Below are positions 9,598 to 21,049 of a stretch of 64,000 nucleotides of DNA, piece by piece; the first letter of the stretch is position 1, and every line of letters begins with the position of its first letter. The DNA is from Aquanectria penicillioides (lineage: Eukaryota > Ascomycota > Sordariomycetes > Hypocreales > Nectriaceae). The notes beneath the pieces were generated by a model. The model did no database searches. It saw nothing but the letters and a program-made list of their open reading frames with translations, and was not told where the DNA came from. Made by a program: the position numbers and the translations under genes. The stretch lies in NCBI GenBank assembly GCA_003415625.1, contig PYIU01000002.1, forward strand, positions 2,790,001 through 2,854,000. Direction: 5' to 3'.

Positions 9598-12500
9598 AAA
9601 TCTGAAGCTCTGAACTGCGTCATTTAGAGAGATGGCGAGGGGGAGGGGGGCCGATGCGGGGGCCAAGATATGCACACGAGAGATAGTTGAGAGGGGGCTC
9701 GAAGTTGCGAAGTACAGTTGCACCTATGACAGGAAGCATACATGGGGATTACGAAACGACGCGGGGGTGTCTTTGATGAGCGGTTGCTAGGGGGAGCCGC
9801 ACATTTGTGGATATGCCGAGTTACAGGGCTCGAGGAGATTCATCTACAAGTGTTGTGTGGGTATTGTCTCGGCGGCAACGAAAGAGACGTGGCTACGATT
9901 AGGATCTGGATAGGATGTCGGATGGAGATGTGGCTGAGGAGAATGGAGGTGGTGGGAGGCTGGGCGCTGAATGGGGGCATTGATGACTAGACGCAGCCAT
10001 GGCAAATAGCGACAATAGCTGGGACGACGGTGTAGTTGTCTCGCGAGAAAACAAGGTGGAAAAGTTGCCCCTTTGGGTGGAGACATGGGCCCGTTGCTGG
10101 CGGTTAGTGGCCGCAGTCAAAGATGCAGGCAGTCAATTGACGATGAGCAGTGGCAAACGCAGAGCATCGGGAGGGGTTGCGCCAAAAAGCAAACATGGTG
10201 GCCGAGATCTCATGAGACATTTTGGGGTCTTGGAAGCCGTCTGTACTTATCATCCACATCCACCCTTATTTTTTGTTGACTGGACTGGGGGCGCTGGGGC
10301 GTAGCTCGGTTTGCGTGTTTGTTGATCCGCCGGGGTGAGCCAAACTGCCTAGATAGGGCGGCGAATATCAAAGTTGAGACGTGCGCGGCACGGGGGGTTG
10401 GGTTGCGTCAAACCCCCCGAGACAAGGTGTGCTTTTCGTCTTGATTTGCCCTCGATAAGCTCCCGACGTGCTCCCGGAGGTTCTAGAAGACAATATTCAG
10501 CGAGAGACGGAGCAACAACGGGAGTTGGATTTGCAGATTGAAGTCGGGCGACGGACGGGCCGTTGGACGGGAAGCGCACATGACCGGCGAGAGGCGCAGG
10601 AGCTCGGGAGGCACGGGGCCACGGGGCACGGGGGCGGCAGCACGGGGAAAGGCGGTGGAGGAAGTGAGGCGAAACGCGGGTGCTGGTTTGCACACGGCGA
10701 GGACGAGGGCGAGCGAGCCTGGATGATGCATCATGAGGATGGCGGCCTATGAGTGGCGACAGCGATAGCAATACGCGCAAGGAGCGCATGGAGCGCGCAC
10801 GCATGGAGCCCACGGACTCGGCCACAGACCTCCTGTGACGTTGCCATGACCAGTGCTGTGGCCAGCCAAGGAAAAACGACCGTGCATTCGAGTGGCATCG
10901 TCGACATGCACATGCGCATGCATGTTGTTGTGTCTGGGAATGAAAGCACATGTACAGTACGTATTGAAGTCTACTCCGTACATGCTTCGTACAGAGTTCC
11001 CAATATGTAGCTACGTCGGCAGACACCTACCCAGGTGAAATCATGTGCCCTATGTGTTGAAAAGGCCTGGGACAGCGCCTGTCAAGTTTGAGCCAGCGAG
11101 TGAGTTAACCAGGGACCGTGATCAGGGCCGTGACTTGGGCCGCGACCTGGGCCTGCCAAGGCCGAGCTGTGCTGCAGACAGATGACATGCACATGCCGCT
11201 GCTGAAAGAGCGAGCGACACATACTCCGTAGAACAGAGAGTGTGCGCATGGCGGGATGAGTGAGGAGCAGGGGTCCTCTCTGGAGTGGGCCGCCAGGCTG
11301 CGGGACATGGAGAACGCCGTGTTACTGGACTGTGCTGTGGACGGAGCAGCGCACCACCCAAAAGCGGTTGCTTCCCCGATCAGCCAATGGCCGCCGGGCG
11401 ATAAGAGAGCCGCAGGCCTGCATGCCCAATTACCAAAACAGGAAAGAATATCGCTGTCCCTTCCCTCTCAACCTAGACCGGGGGGGTGCGCAGGCCACAG
11501 GGATCCTGTTAGCTGTCATGGATGTGCATGGCATGGGTGCTTAGCACTGCTGTACGGACTACGTAGGTACCTTGGGTATGTAACGCACCTAAAACCTAAG
11601 GGAGGTTGGTGGAGAGGTACGCACGCTAAACTCCCTCACAAGACTACCCGCGGAGAAGTGCGGCTGCGTGTCTGGCCAGTGAAGACTCGAGGATTCCCCA
11701 TCTCAGCACAAGGCCCTGGTAACGATGATCCACGATGCGACAACGAGCGTTTTTATTATTGCTATACCGTTTATTTTCTTCCCCTTTTTTTTTTCTTTTT
11801 TTTTTAAACGATTTTCTTTTAGGGTTTATTTTTTTTCTTCCTCTACCGCCCTCATTTCCCCCTCGGAACCTATCTGAATGTACTTAGTAATAAGGGTATA
11901 ACTACACAGGTAGGTACTTACTTATCAAATAGGCTGTGTACCTACCTACCTAGGTTGGCCAACCCGGAAAGACTTGCCTTTTGGGAGCAAAGAAATAACT
12001 ACTCCTAAAAAGAGAGAAGAAAAAAAAAGGAACCTGCCAGCTAGGGCAGGTTACTAGTCCTTGGCTTTGAAGAAAAATATAACGTTCCTAGAGTTTTTCT
12101 AGCTGGGCTTTGTGGCGGCTGCCAGTTTGATTGATTACCCGTATTTGCGTTTCCAAGTTGGAGGGGGAGTGCACTACGCATTGTGAGGTAGTCGGTGGTC
12201 ACGTACCTACCTAGGTGGTAGGTATGCATGTTCGGAGTTTAGGTAGTTACGTAGCATTTTGGCAGAGTTCGTCAGGACATCGTGCTGCAACGCTGTTTGG
12301 TTGCCTCGTGGCTCCCTTTGCGGGCGGCTGGAGTCGGCAACTACCACGTCGGTGAAACTGCATGCACGGCTTCGTGACTGGCTTTCCGACACGACGGATG
12401 GATGGAGGTTGCTTCGGGCTCGCCCAAAGTCTCCCTCGTAGCCCATCCAGTCCAGAACGGGACAGACCGTGACAAGCTCTGCTTCACAGTGCGCGATGTG

Positions 12501-14593
12501 CCGTTGTGTGGTTGTGCGACATCCAGCTCAGCCTGATTTGTGGCGCGGGCATCCACCTCCGCATTCCGGACGAGATCTGACCTCCCCAAACTCTCCCCGT
12601 CTTGCAAGCACCACCGTGCAACTCTCCGCCTCTCGTCTCAACAAGCTGTCAGAGCTGCCTACTCTGAGCTACGCGCCGCCGAGCTAGACTCCCGTCCTCG
12701 GCGCCCAGGCCTTAGCTTGAATCCTGAATTCATATTCACGCTTGTACCAATGCGAGCCTGACGATCTCGCTGATCCCTCCAGGGAGAGCGGGGCATGCTC
12801 TCCTCGCACGCCTCGCACGCCTCCTTGCTTGCTTGCTTGCTTCCCTCCTTGCCTGTATCTAAAGCCGTGCCATGCCGACTTCCAACGATGGTGTCGGTGA
12901 TGATGTCCCGGCAAGCAGCTCAAACGTGGATTCGGTTGACGCCACCCAGGCTTCTTTTGGAGGGGAGGAGAAAACGTGGCTGTGACAAGGCTAAGTCCAC
13001 TTGGTCGGCCATCGGCAGCGCCTAGCGGATATGGGCGACGACGACGGGTTGGACAGACGTCCGGTGCCAAGACGACTGGGTAGCGGAGCGCGGTGCAGCC
13101 AGGCCCACAGCTTCGTCTCCATCAAACCGCGGTTCCACCGCAACAGTTCCTCAATTCAGTTCAGTGGAGAGAGAGAGGCCACTTTGAAACCCGAGGTGGC
13201 GGGCGAACTGGGGGACCCTTCTTCGTCCCCTCCTCTTTTAATGCCCGTCAGAGACGAGAGATGACGAACACGGGCGGGGAGGCAGAAGGGCCCACGCTTG
13301 GGCCAGAAAACTGTGTTGCTGGGTTGGAATGACGGTGAAGGGTGATGTGCAGGAGCCAGTGTTTTGATTTGAGGCCAACTTGCCCCGTAAGTTACCCAGG
13401 AAAGACTCTGTGCCACACTGCACGGCACTGCAGATGGCAAGTCGTCATGCACGTCGTCCCTGGCCAGAGCTATTACTTACAGAAAAGGTTGCAGGCAGGT
13501 TTTGGGGGCGCCATTCAAGGTTGGGCTAGAGCAATGGCCTCAAGGGTCTGGACAAGTTGAATACGAAGGCATAACCAGGTGGGAAAGCCACTCAAGACCA
13601 AGGTTCCTCCAGCAGAGCTTGGTTGAGGGGGAGGCCGCCACCACTCTGCTCTCAAAACAAGATTGAGAAAGTATGTCTCGCCGCAATAACGTCGGAGTTG
13701 TTCCGTAGATGGATCCGACGTGGATCTAGAGCCTTCATCTTACCCAGTGGGAGATGGTGCATTCTCATAGTGGTCCAAACGTCGTTCTCCGACGCGCTGA
13801 GAACTGGTTTGAAGCAGCCGGAGTGAAGCGAAGGTCACGAGACCCAGGACGCTCCACACGGTTGCAGTGGTTTGAAGTGATGTGGGTGGGATGGACTGTA
13901 TTGTCCAGGAGTATTGATGATCCGGGCAGGGATGAGTTGATGGGGACGGGAGCGTTCCCGATGTTCTGGAAGAGGGCACAACAGGCAAGCGACCACCCGC
14001 AACTCGATGTGGAAAGCACTGACAAACCCCAGGTCTAGATCCAGGTCTAGCCAAGGGTTTCCAGTTTCTAATTACCGCTTTGCAATTCAAGATCCAGGTC
14101 CGGGCCGGTGGGTGCTCATCGGGTTGCGCGGCTCGAGCATGTCTGGATTAGGCCATCTGTTTTTTTTTCTTCTCTAGTTATATCACTCTTAGGGAGCGAC
14201 CTGTCTTCTCTCAGTTCTCACATCTAGCCGGTTAACCCCCCTTGCAAGAATGAAAGCCGCCGGCGATCCTTGACGGCTCCCAAGTGGAGCTGGCGTGAGT
14301 GGGTGGAGTCTGCAAGTGGAGATGGCTAGGTCATGGGTGACCCATCCAAACTAGGAGGGTGCCGTGAGAGCAGTTGGAGGCCCTTACGAATACCTGACCA
14401 AGGAGTTGCCGACTGGGTTGTGTGAGCAACGGCTGCCTGTGCTTTGCTGGAGCGGGAGAGCCAGTCCACAGTGAGGGGAGGCGTGTGGAAGGGCGGAAGT
14501 AAAGTAGTCATGTTAGTGGTTTTACTTGTGCAAGTGAAGGAAGTGGTGTATCGATGTTGACTACACCGACATATGGGCGGCTTATGACTTCAG

Positions 14594-14637
14594 AGCGACG
14601 GCGACGACGACGACGACGATGATAATGATGATGATGA
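14594..14637. repeat. (GAC/GAT)n trinucleotide tract
   Basis: A run of GAC triplets changing to GAT/AAT triplets, in gene-free DNA. Confidence 0.75.
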
Positions 14638-16888
14638 GTAACTAATAATGTGGGTAGCGGTGGGGAACTAAGATCGGAATGCAAAATAGCATGGTTGAAT
14701 ACATAGATGAGGCAGGAGGATGAGATGGCAACGAAAAAGTGCAAACCCGTGCATCACGATCCGATCGAGAACCTTGGCTGGATTGGTAAATGATAGCCAA
14801 GGGTAACGAGAACCGCCCCCCTGGCAATGTAACATGGATACCATATAGATTTCCGGGAGTCGGGAGAGGTAGGACACGCCTTGCTGTGAGGATGTGCGAG
14901 ATTTGCTCTTGGGAGCTGCAGGATCATCTATACTTGACATGGGGGGAGGAGGGGGGGGGGGGGAGAGAGGAGAGGTACACAAGTAAACTAAGTTTCTCGG
15001 CTAGGGAACAATGACTTGGGACTGATGTCGCATATCTTTTTTCTTGGTACCTTTTTTTTTTTTTCTCTTTTGCACTAGGTGTCTGTTTTTTTTTTTTTTT
15101 TTTTTTTCCCTAGGTTAATGGATTTCTCTTCAAGGGACAAGGGGAGGGGGAAAGGAAGAACATTTGATGACCAGTTGGAGCGGGCGGGAAGCTGCAAGGT
15201 CGGGAATTGCAACGACGCTTGATGTGTTGGTCAGCACGGGGAAATGGTGTTCTGCATGACACGACGCATCTTATGCTTCCTTTGATCCCAGTTGAGAGTG
15301 AGGACGGCTACCGTCGCGCCGATGGATTTTTCATGGGTTACCACAGTTTGGTTTCGTGGCTCGGGCTCTCGGCCTCATGTCCTCGGCGTGGTTATGGTCG
15401 CCCGAGAAAAATGGGATTCCTTCTAGAACACATTGATGGTGGTTTGCTTGTACGTAACAGTTGGGTCATTCAAACTATTGAGCGCGGACCACCCAATATT
15501 TTCCAAGCGCATCGTGGCATCGTGGCATTGTGACATCGGCAAACCCGTTCGTCTGTGGATGGTCGATCGGCGACGGGTTCGTGTTGAGCCCCATGTCCTA
15601 GTTGGGTCAACACGCGAGGGTGAGAGGACCTCACGGGCGTTTTGGTGGTGGCGGCACCGGCCGTGGATTGACAAGGAAAAAGAAAAAAAGAGAAAAAAGA
15701 AAAAAACCGAAAGCAAGGCCGTTGGAGCCGGTTCCGGGACCAGGACACACAACACTTGCCTTCCACAGCAAAAGGCCGGCCGGGGTGACCCTGGTCCGGA
15801 CGAGTCTCCACAGCAGGAGGGACAATCAATCTGTGCGGCGAGAGAAAGAGAGAGAGACCGAGTCCGGAGAAAGACAGAGAGTGAGACCTCGAAGTGAGAG
15901 TGAGAGTGAGAGAGAGCCAATCAGGGAGAGCCGAGAGACCCAAGGTGGACCTGGCCTGGGCCAATTGCCGCCCTGCGATAGTCAGCCCTCCCCCCCCCCC
16001 CCCAGTTGTCTCTTGTTGATGTTAGTTGGGCTTTGGTCATGTCCCGCAGCGAGCTGCACCCGTCGCCCACCCCCTGAACCCGGCCAGAGCTCACTCCCAC
16101 ACCACTGAGCTGCCTGCCGTATTACTGTATTACTGCGGTTCAGAGTACTGTTCTATAGTATGGCACAGCCGTGTACAGAAACCGTGCGTATGCGTCGTAG
16201 CTTTGGTGTTTGCGCAGCGTTGAACGACCAGCTTGCTGTACTGTGCACCGTGGTTAGCTACCCTGCTACCTGACTCGAACGGACACGCCTCGCCGAGGCC
16301 GTCCCGAGCCAGCGCCCAGCACCCGAGGGTCCGCGGCGAACCCTCAGTGCTATTCGACTCGACTTTCCCATGCGCTGATTACCCGGTGCCGGCAAATGCC
16401 CCTCCGTTTCTGGCGTTTTTGGTGCACCGTAAGTCCGTAACCACCAACTTGGGTAGCGCCGCCCCCGGCACTTGTCATCGGAACCGCCCCTCGCCTGCGC
16501 GGCAGACAGGAAGACCAGACCAGGAACAGCTTGACTGGGCTCTCGACGTCACTTCAGCCTCGATTCGTGTTCCTTTGGCGGCTTCTTGCCCCTCGCAGCA
16601 TCTGCTCCGGGCGGGCTGTGCGCTTGAGCTCGCTCCAGCAAAAGAGCCGCCCCCAGCGGCCCCAGTGTCCAAAAGCGGTAATTTGGCAACCAGCAGCGAC
16701 AGCAACGACAGCAACGACAGCGACAGCAGCGACAGCAGCGACACGCAACTGTTTCGACCATCGTTGGCCACTGCGGCGCCCCCCCCCCCCAGTGGTTTTT
16801 GCTCCAGGTTCCAGGTTGGTATATTAAATCCGACCAGGGGTGGGGATCTCCTGGGTCCCCTACGATCGGCCATCCCATTCCTCCCATT

Positions 16889-16915
16889 CCTAATCCTAAT
16901 CCCAATCCCAATCCC
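16889..16915 (-). repeat. telomere-like hexamer array (TTAGGA/TTGGGA)
   Basis: On the plus strand the units are CCTAAT twice, then CCCAAT twice, then CCC. On the minus strand this reads as GGGATT and AGGATT steps, one base away from the TTAGGG telomere unit of filamentous fungi. Confidence 0.6.
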
Positions 16916-17260
16916 AGCGGCACAGGACCCCCTGGTCCCCATTCTCCATGCCCCATCCTCCATCGCCCCGGACCATCCAACCAGGAAGTCGGGATAAAAA
17001 ACAACTCACCATAGTGGCTCGCAGCAACGGTAGCCGTTCCCTCTTTACCTATATTCCCTCTTCTACATTGTTTTTTTTTCTTCTTCTTCTTCTTCTTCTT
17101 CCACTTGCTCGGCTCCATTGTTCATAGGAAATCTACACTTTTTGTAAAGCTAAGGGGAGGGGGGGTTACAATGCGTTCGTCCAAGGAAGAAACTCAAACA
17201 TAAAAAAGGGGCGAGTGCGAGTTTCCTTTGGGCGTTGTTGTCTTGGTCGTGGTCGTGGTC

Positions 17261-17324
17261 TTGGGCTTGGGCTTGGGCTTGGGCTTGGGCTTGGGCTTGG
17301 GCTTAGGCTTAGGCTTGGGCTTGG
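17261..17324 (+). repeat. (TTGGGC)n hexamer minisatellite, G-quadruplex capable
   Basis: Ten hexamers in a row: seven TTGGGC, two TTAGGC, one TTGGGC, then a partial unit. Consecutive GGG runs separated by three-base CTT loops fit the simple G-quadruplex pattern on the plus strand. A minus-strand frame across it would read Lys-Pro repeats, which I regard as incidental. Confidence 0.85.
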
Positions 17325-17856
17325 AAAAAAGAGACACCGCCAAATGCAAATCCCCTCCAAGACCGAAGCCAAAAGCCAGCACACCCTCATCCGCACCCAC
17401 CCACACTCGCTCTCACACACTCGCAAACGCGCGCGCTGAGACATTACCGAGCGCGATCCTAGTATAGCACCAAGCCACCAAAAGCGACTTCCGCTGCTGC
17501 TCTCTCCACCGCCTCCATCTCTCCATCGCTCATCCCTCCCTCCACTCCACTCCACCCAGCGGCTCCACTCCACCCAGCACCCTCCATTCTCCACTCTCAA
17601 CTCTCCACCCTCAACTCTCCACCCTCTCCACCCTCGCAACCTGCACGCTACAGTGCATTGCGCGCTGGGATGCCCTGCACTCCGCTGCGCTAAACTGCCA
17701 TACCCCAGTACGCAACGCTGCTCTGCCCGCTGCTGTGCCCGCTGCTCTGCCCGCTGCTCTCTGCCCTGTGCCCTTGCTTCTCGCACTCTGTCCTGGTCGG
17801 TCAGCTCTGAGTGCCATTGCACCTTGTGTCCCGTCCATCCCCTTCCTCGCGCCGCT

Positions 17857-17892
17857 CGCTCACTCACTCACTCACTCACTCACTCACTCACA
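17857..17892. repeat. (TCAC)n tetranucleotide repeat
   Basis: About eight CTCA/TCAC units followed by a short CA run, in the probable leader or promoter of the FYVE gene. Confidence 0.8.
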
Positions 17893-18362
17893 CACACGCA
17901 CACCCCCCAGGCCAAACACTTACAGGGCTTTACAGGGCTGACCCCGTCCCACGCGACGCTCGTCCACACCCATTTAGTTTAAACTCGGCCTCGACCCTCT
18001 TCTCACCCTCTCCCTCACTGCTCACACCCTCCGACCCGTCTAATCGGTTATCTATTCGCCTCCTCCGCCACCACTCCCCTCCTCGCCTTCTCACTCCCTC
18101 CTCCTCTTGATCTAAATATCTATAAGCCTCCTCGTCAGTCCGATCGAACGGCTTCCTCTTCCTTGCTCCCCGAACCCAGCATCCAGCTTCGGCTCGAGAT
18201 ATATCATTCACCACGGCGTCAACTAATACACCTCGTCCATCCTCCTCTTCCTCGTCCACGTCGGGCACGACTATAACTACCAATCTAACCACCACCACCA
18301 CCATCACCACTGCGCCAACCACTGCTGCCGCATCGCCATTACACCCTACCCACACGCCCGCC

Positions 18363-19409
18363 ATGGCCGCCGACCTCATCATGCCCACTTTGCCGGGCGA
18401 CCAGTCTCGTCACTTCTTCTCCCAGCAGCAGCGCCATCACCACCAGCGCTCGCAATCTTTCCAGATCCCCGTCGGCCCTCAGATCTCGCCTCTGAGCACA
18501 TCCGAGTCCACCAGCCCCGATTCCTCAAATCCTACCTCGCCCAAGGCCTACCACGCTCGCCAGGTCCGTCCCATGTACATGCCTGCCGCTCTGCGTCCCA
18601 ACTTGTTCCCGGCCAAGACGTTCAAGCCCAAGGCCGATGACGCCGCCTCGGCTTCGAGCTCCGACTCCGACATCACGCTCCGACGCACCAACAGCAGCCT
18701 CATGAACCTGCCCGGAATGTCCGTCTTTGGACACCGCCTCTCTCGCACCTCCACCACCGACAGCAACCGCAGCAGCATTGACGGCGATTTCGACCTGGAC
18801 TTGTTCCCCGAGGTCACCGGCCTGCCTACCCGAAAGCACTGGAAGGTGAGTTTACTCATTCCGCTCGGAATCCCACCCTTGCACCAACACAGCATTCCTC
18901 CCCTCGCCCCCATGTCTCAAACAATTGCCCTCCCGTCTTGTCCCACATTATCTTGTCTCAACCCGAACCTCTCCCGGCCGCCATAACTCCCAGTTCGGAC
19001 GCACATGGCTAACACTATCGCCCGCTGCTTCCAGCCCGATGTCGAGTCCACAGTGTGCGATGACCCGACCTGCAAGCGCTCCTTCAGCTACTTCACCCGC
19101 CGGCATCACTGCCGCAAGTGTGGAAACATTTTCTGCGACTGGCACTCGACATTCCTCGTCCCGCTCGACCAAGCGGCCAAGTTCAACCCTCGCGCTGCTC
19201 CCTCGCGCACCTGCGGCCACTGCTTCGAGGAGTTCAAGACGTGGTACAGCCGCAACAACAGCCAGGCTTCCAGCGCTGCCTCTTCCGATATTCACCAGGA
19301 CACCCCGTCCACCCCCATCGCGGCGGGAACAGGCGACGGTCCCCTGCTTGCTCGCGGTCCCGAGGTTGCGGCCAGTGTCCCTCGGGACTGGAACTGGAGT
19401 ACCTTCTAA
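18363..19409 (+). CDS. small FYVE zinc-finger protein
   Basis: The protein is about 285 residues, with a C-terminal FYVE domain that should bind phosphatidylinositol 3-phosphate on endosomal or vacuolar membranes. Exons are 18363-18845 and 19035-19409, joined in phase 0 through a GTGAGT donor and a TTCCAG acceptor. The N-terminal ~155 residues are Ser/Pro/Gln/His-rich and probably disordered. All three FYVE signatures are present: WxxD (HWKPD, split exactly by the intron), the basic RRHHCRKCG patch and an RxC motif (SRTCGHC), with paired Cys zinc ligands in between. No lipase, RING or kinase domain is attached, so it is probably an adaptor. The start ATG was chosen because it opens the long frame and follows a pyrimidine-rich leader. 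Domain call is confident; the exact orthologue is not known. Confidence 0.88.
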
Positions 19410-21049
19410 GCGCACTCGCCGCAACCGGGCACAAACCCAACCTAATCCCTGCCTGGGACCTGGTTTTGGTTTCCCCGAGGCCACAACTAATTCTTGGAAA
19501 CGCGGGCTGCGGTCGCGATCGCGGTTGCGGTCGCGCTCAGCCACGTCCGATTCCTCCCCGCCATGGATATTCATTTATTCTCCCTAAAACGTTCATTGTC
19601 GACTCGACACCAACCGCTGCCCTAGCGGCAGAAAGAGATACCCGAAGCGATCTGGTTCGATTTGCTTCACAACGCCATGACGAACAAACAATAGATTGAT
19701 TGATAGAAATCACACGACGATGGACTCAGCTCTCAGTCTGAGTCCGCCAATCATCCCATCCTCCTTCCTCCTTGGGGCACTTCTTACCAGCCCCACACAC
19801 ACACCTATCACCACCCCGGACGCGGCCCGTCTACCGCTCCTCAGAACCATGTTTTCATCGTTCTTGTTCTTCCAAAGCGAGGCGTCATGGATGGCAGGAT
19901 TATCCGCCCTGCCCTATTTGGTTTTTTTGGCTTTTCCCATGTGGTTTTTGGACCTAAACTTGTTTTTTTTTTTCTTCTTCCTGTTCTTTTCCTGCGATTA
20001 CCCTACGCGACACACCAGTTGTTGTTTTTGGACTGTGGACACTCGTCCTCTAGGATGAGAATACAAGGATATTATGAATTGACCCGGTCACAAGTAATGA
20101 TTTTTTTTTTTAGTCAAGTGTTTTTATGGCGAGAGGTGTCAACGCACACGCACAAGCACAAGCACATACATAGAGGGTCTGGATTTATGAGACACACACA
20201 GACAGAGAAGGGGAAATGAGCCTTTGGTTTTGACAAGGCTGGGAGATACACACTAGGATTTTCGAGACTAGTTTGCGGCTGGGCATGGTCGGGTCCAAAG
20301 ACCGCCAACCAGAAAGATTATAGACAATCATCATTGCCATCGTTTTCCAACACTTTACTTCCACTTGGCTCTCGTCTCCCTCGTCCCGTCTCTTCTCGTC
20401 TTTGTTTGCACCCTTGCTAAGCGATCCTCCATGATGCGCGTTCTGCTCCACCCTTGTGTGACGTATTCCATCCGTCCAACTGGCTGGGCCCCAAGTGGTT
20501 CGGTGATACCCGCGCGGCATGCCCGCCAGATCGTGTCCGAATTGGGCGTCCGCAACGTAAGACGTGGATCGATCTCGCGTAAGGAGATCGTGCAGGTCTC
20601 CCAACTCGGCCATGTGCCTATCCGCCCTCGATACACAAGAGTTTTAGCAGGGGTTTAGCACTCGTCACCATCATCGTCATGCTCATCATGTTTGATCGAA
20701 TCACCACCTTCTTCAGGTTGAACACACCACCCACACAGAGCAAAGATCAGTGAAAACATGTCAACTCGAATGAAATTCCCATCGAGCATGGTTTCGAATT
20801 GCAAAAGACACGATACCGCTTGTTTCCTCCTTTTTTCCCCCTTCCCTATGTGTATGATTCTATGCAGTGCAGAATGTACCCTAACCCCCAGGACAATGGC
20901 TTCAGACCTTCCAATGCAGCGAATGACAAGTATCCTTTTAAAATAGCACCAAAAAGACCATAAGCACAGGCACCAATAGCCTTTAATCCTTCACCGGATG
21001 CCATGCATTTTACCGCCTCATAAACGTCATCTTACCCACCACTCAACGT
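19410..21049. other. intergenic between convergent FYVE and elongase genes; no gene seen
   Basis: Both flanking genes end here, so UTRs of each probably fill part of it. T-rich runs occur near 19960-19990 and 20100-20112. Overlapping frames near 20185-20658 show no recognisable domain. Confidence 0.5.

Larger units (their letters stand above)
9598..18362. other. 8.8 kb gene-free, low-complexity stretch
   Basis: I find no coding region that I can support. Open frames are short, overlapping on both strands and compositionally biased. The stretch holds homopolymer T runs (11770-11840 and 15050-15110), G/C runs (about 14946-14962 and 15991-16005), a (GAC/GAT)n tract at 14594-14637, GA-rich tracts near 15840-15917, telomere-like hexamer arrays at 16889-16915 and 17261-17324, a (TCAC)n tract at 17857-17892, and TACTCCGTA and TACCTACCTAGGT motifs. 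The last few hundred bases are pyrimidine-rich and probably form the 5' leader of the FYVE gene. Non-coding RNAs cannot be excluded. Confidence 0.5.

Noticed and set aside
10349..11026. 225-codon minus-strand frame
   Set aside because: Cys/Arg/His-rich with no domain and with competing open frames on both strands.
15433..16108. Glu/Arg/Lys-rich frames near the GA tracts
   Set aside because: They reflect purine-rich simple sequence, with no defined domain or splice support.
17166..17867. 233-codon minus-strand frame with Arg/Glu and Ser-Pro repeats
   Set aside because: The frame exists because of the hexamer array and purine-rich tracts; other frames across it are equally open.
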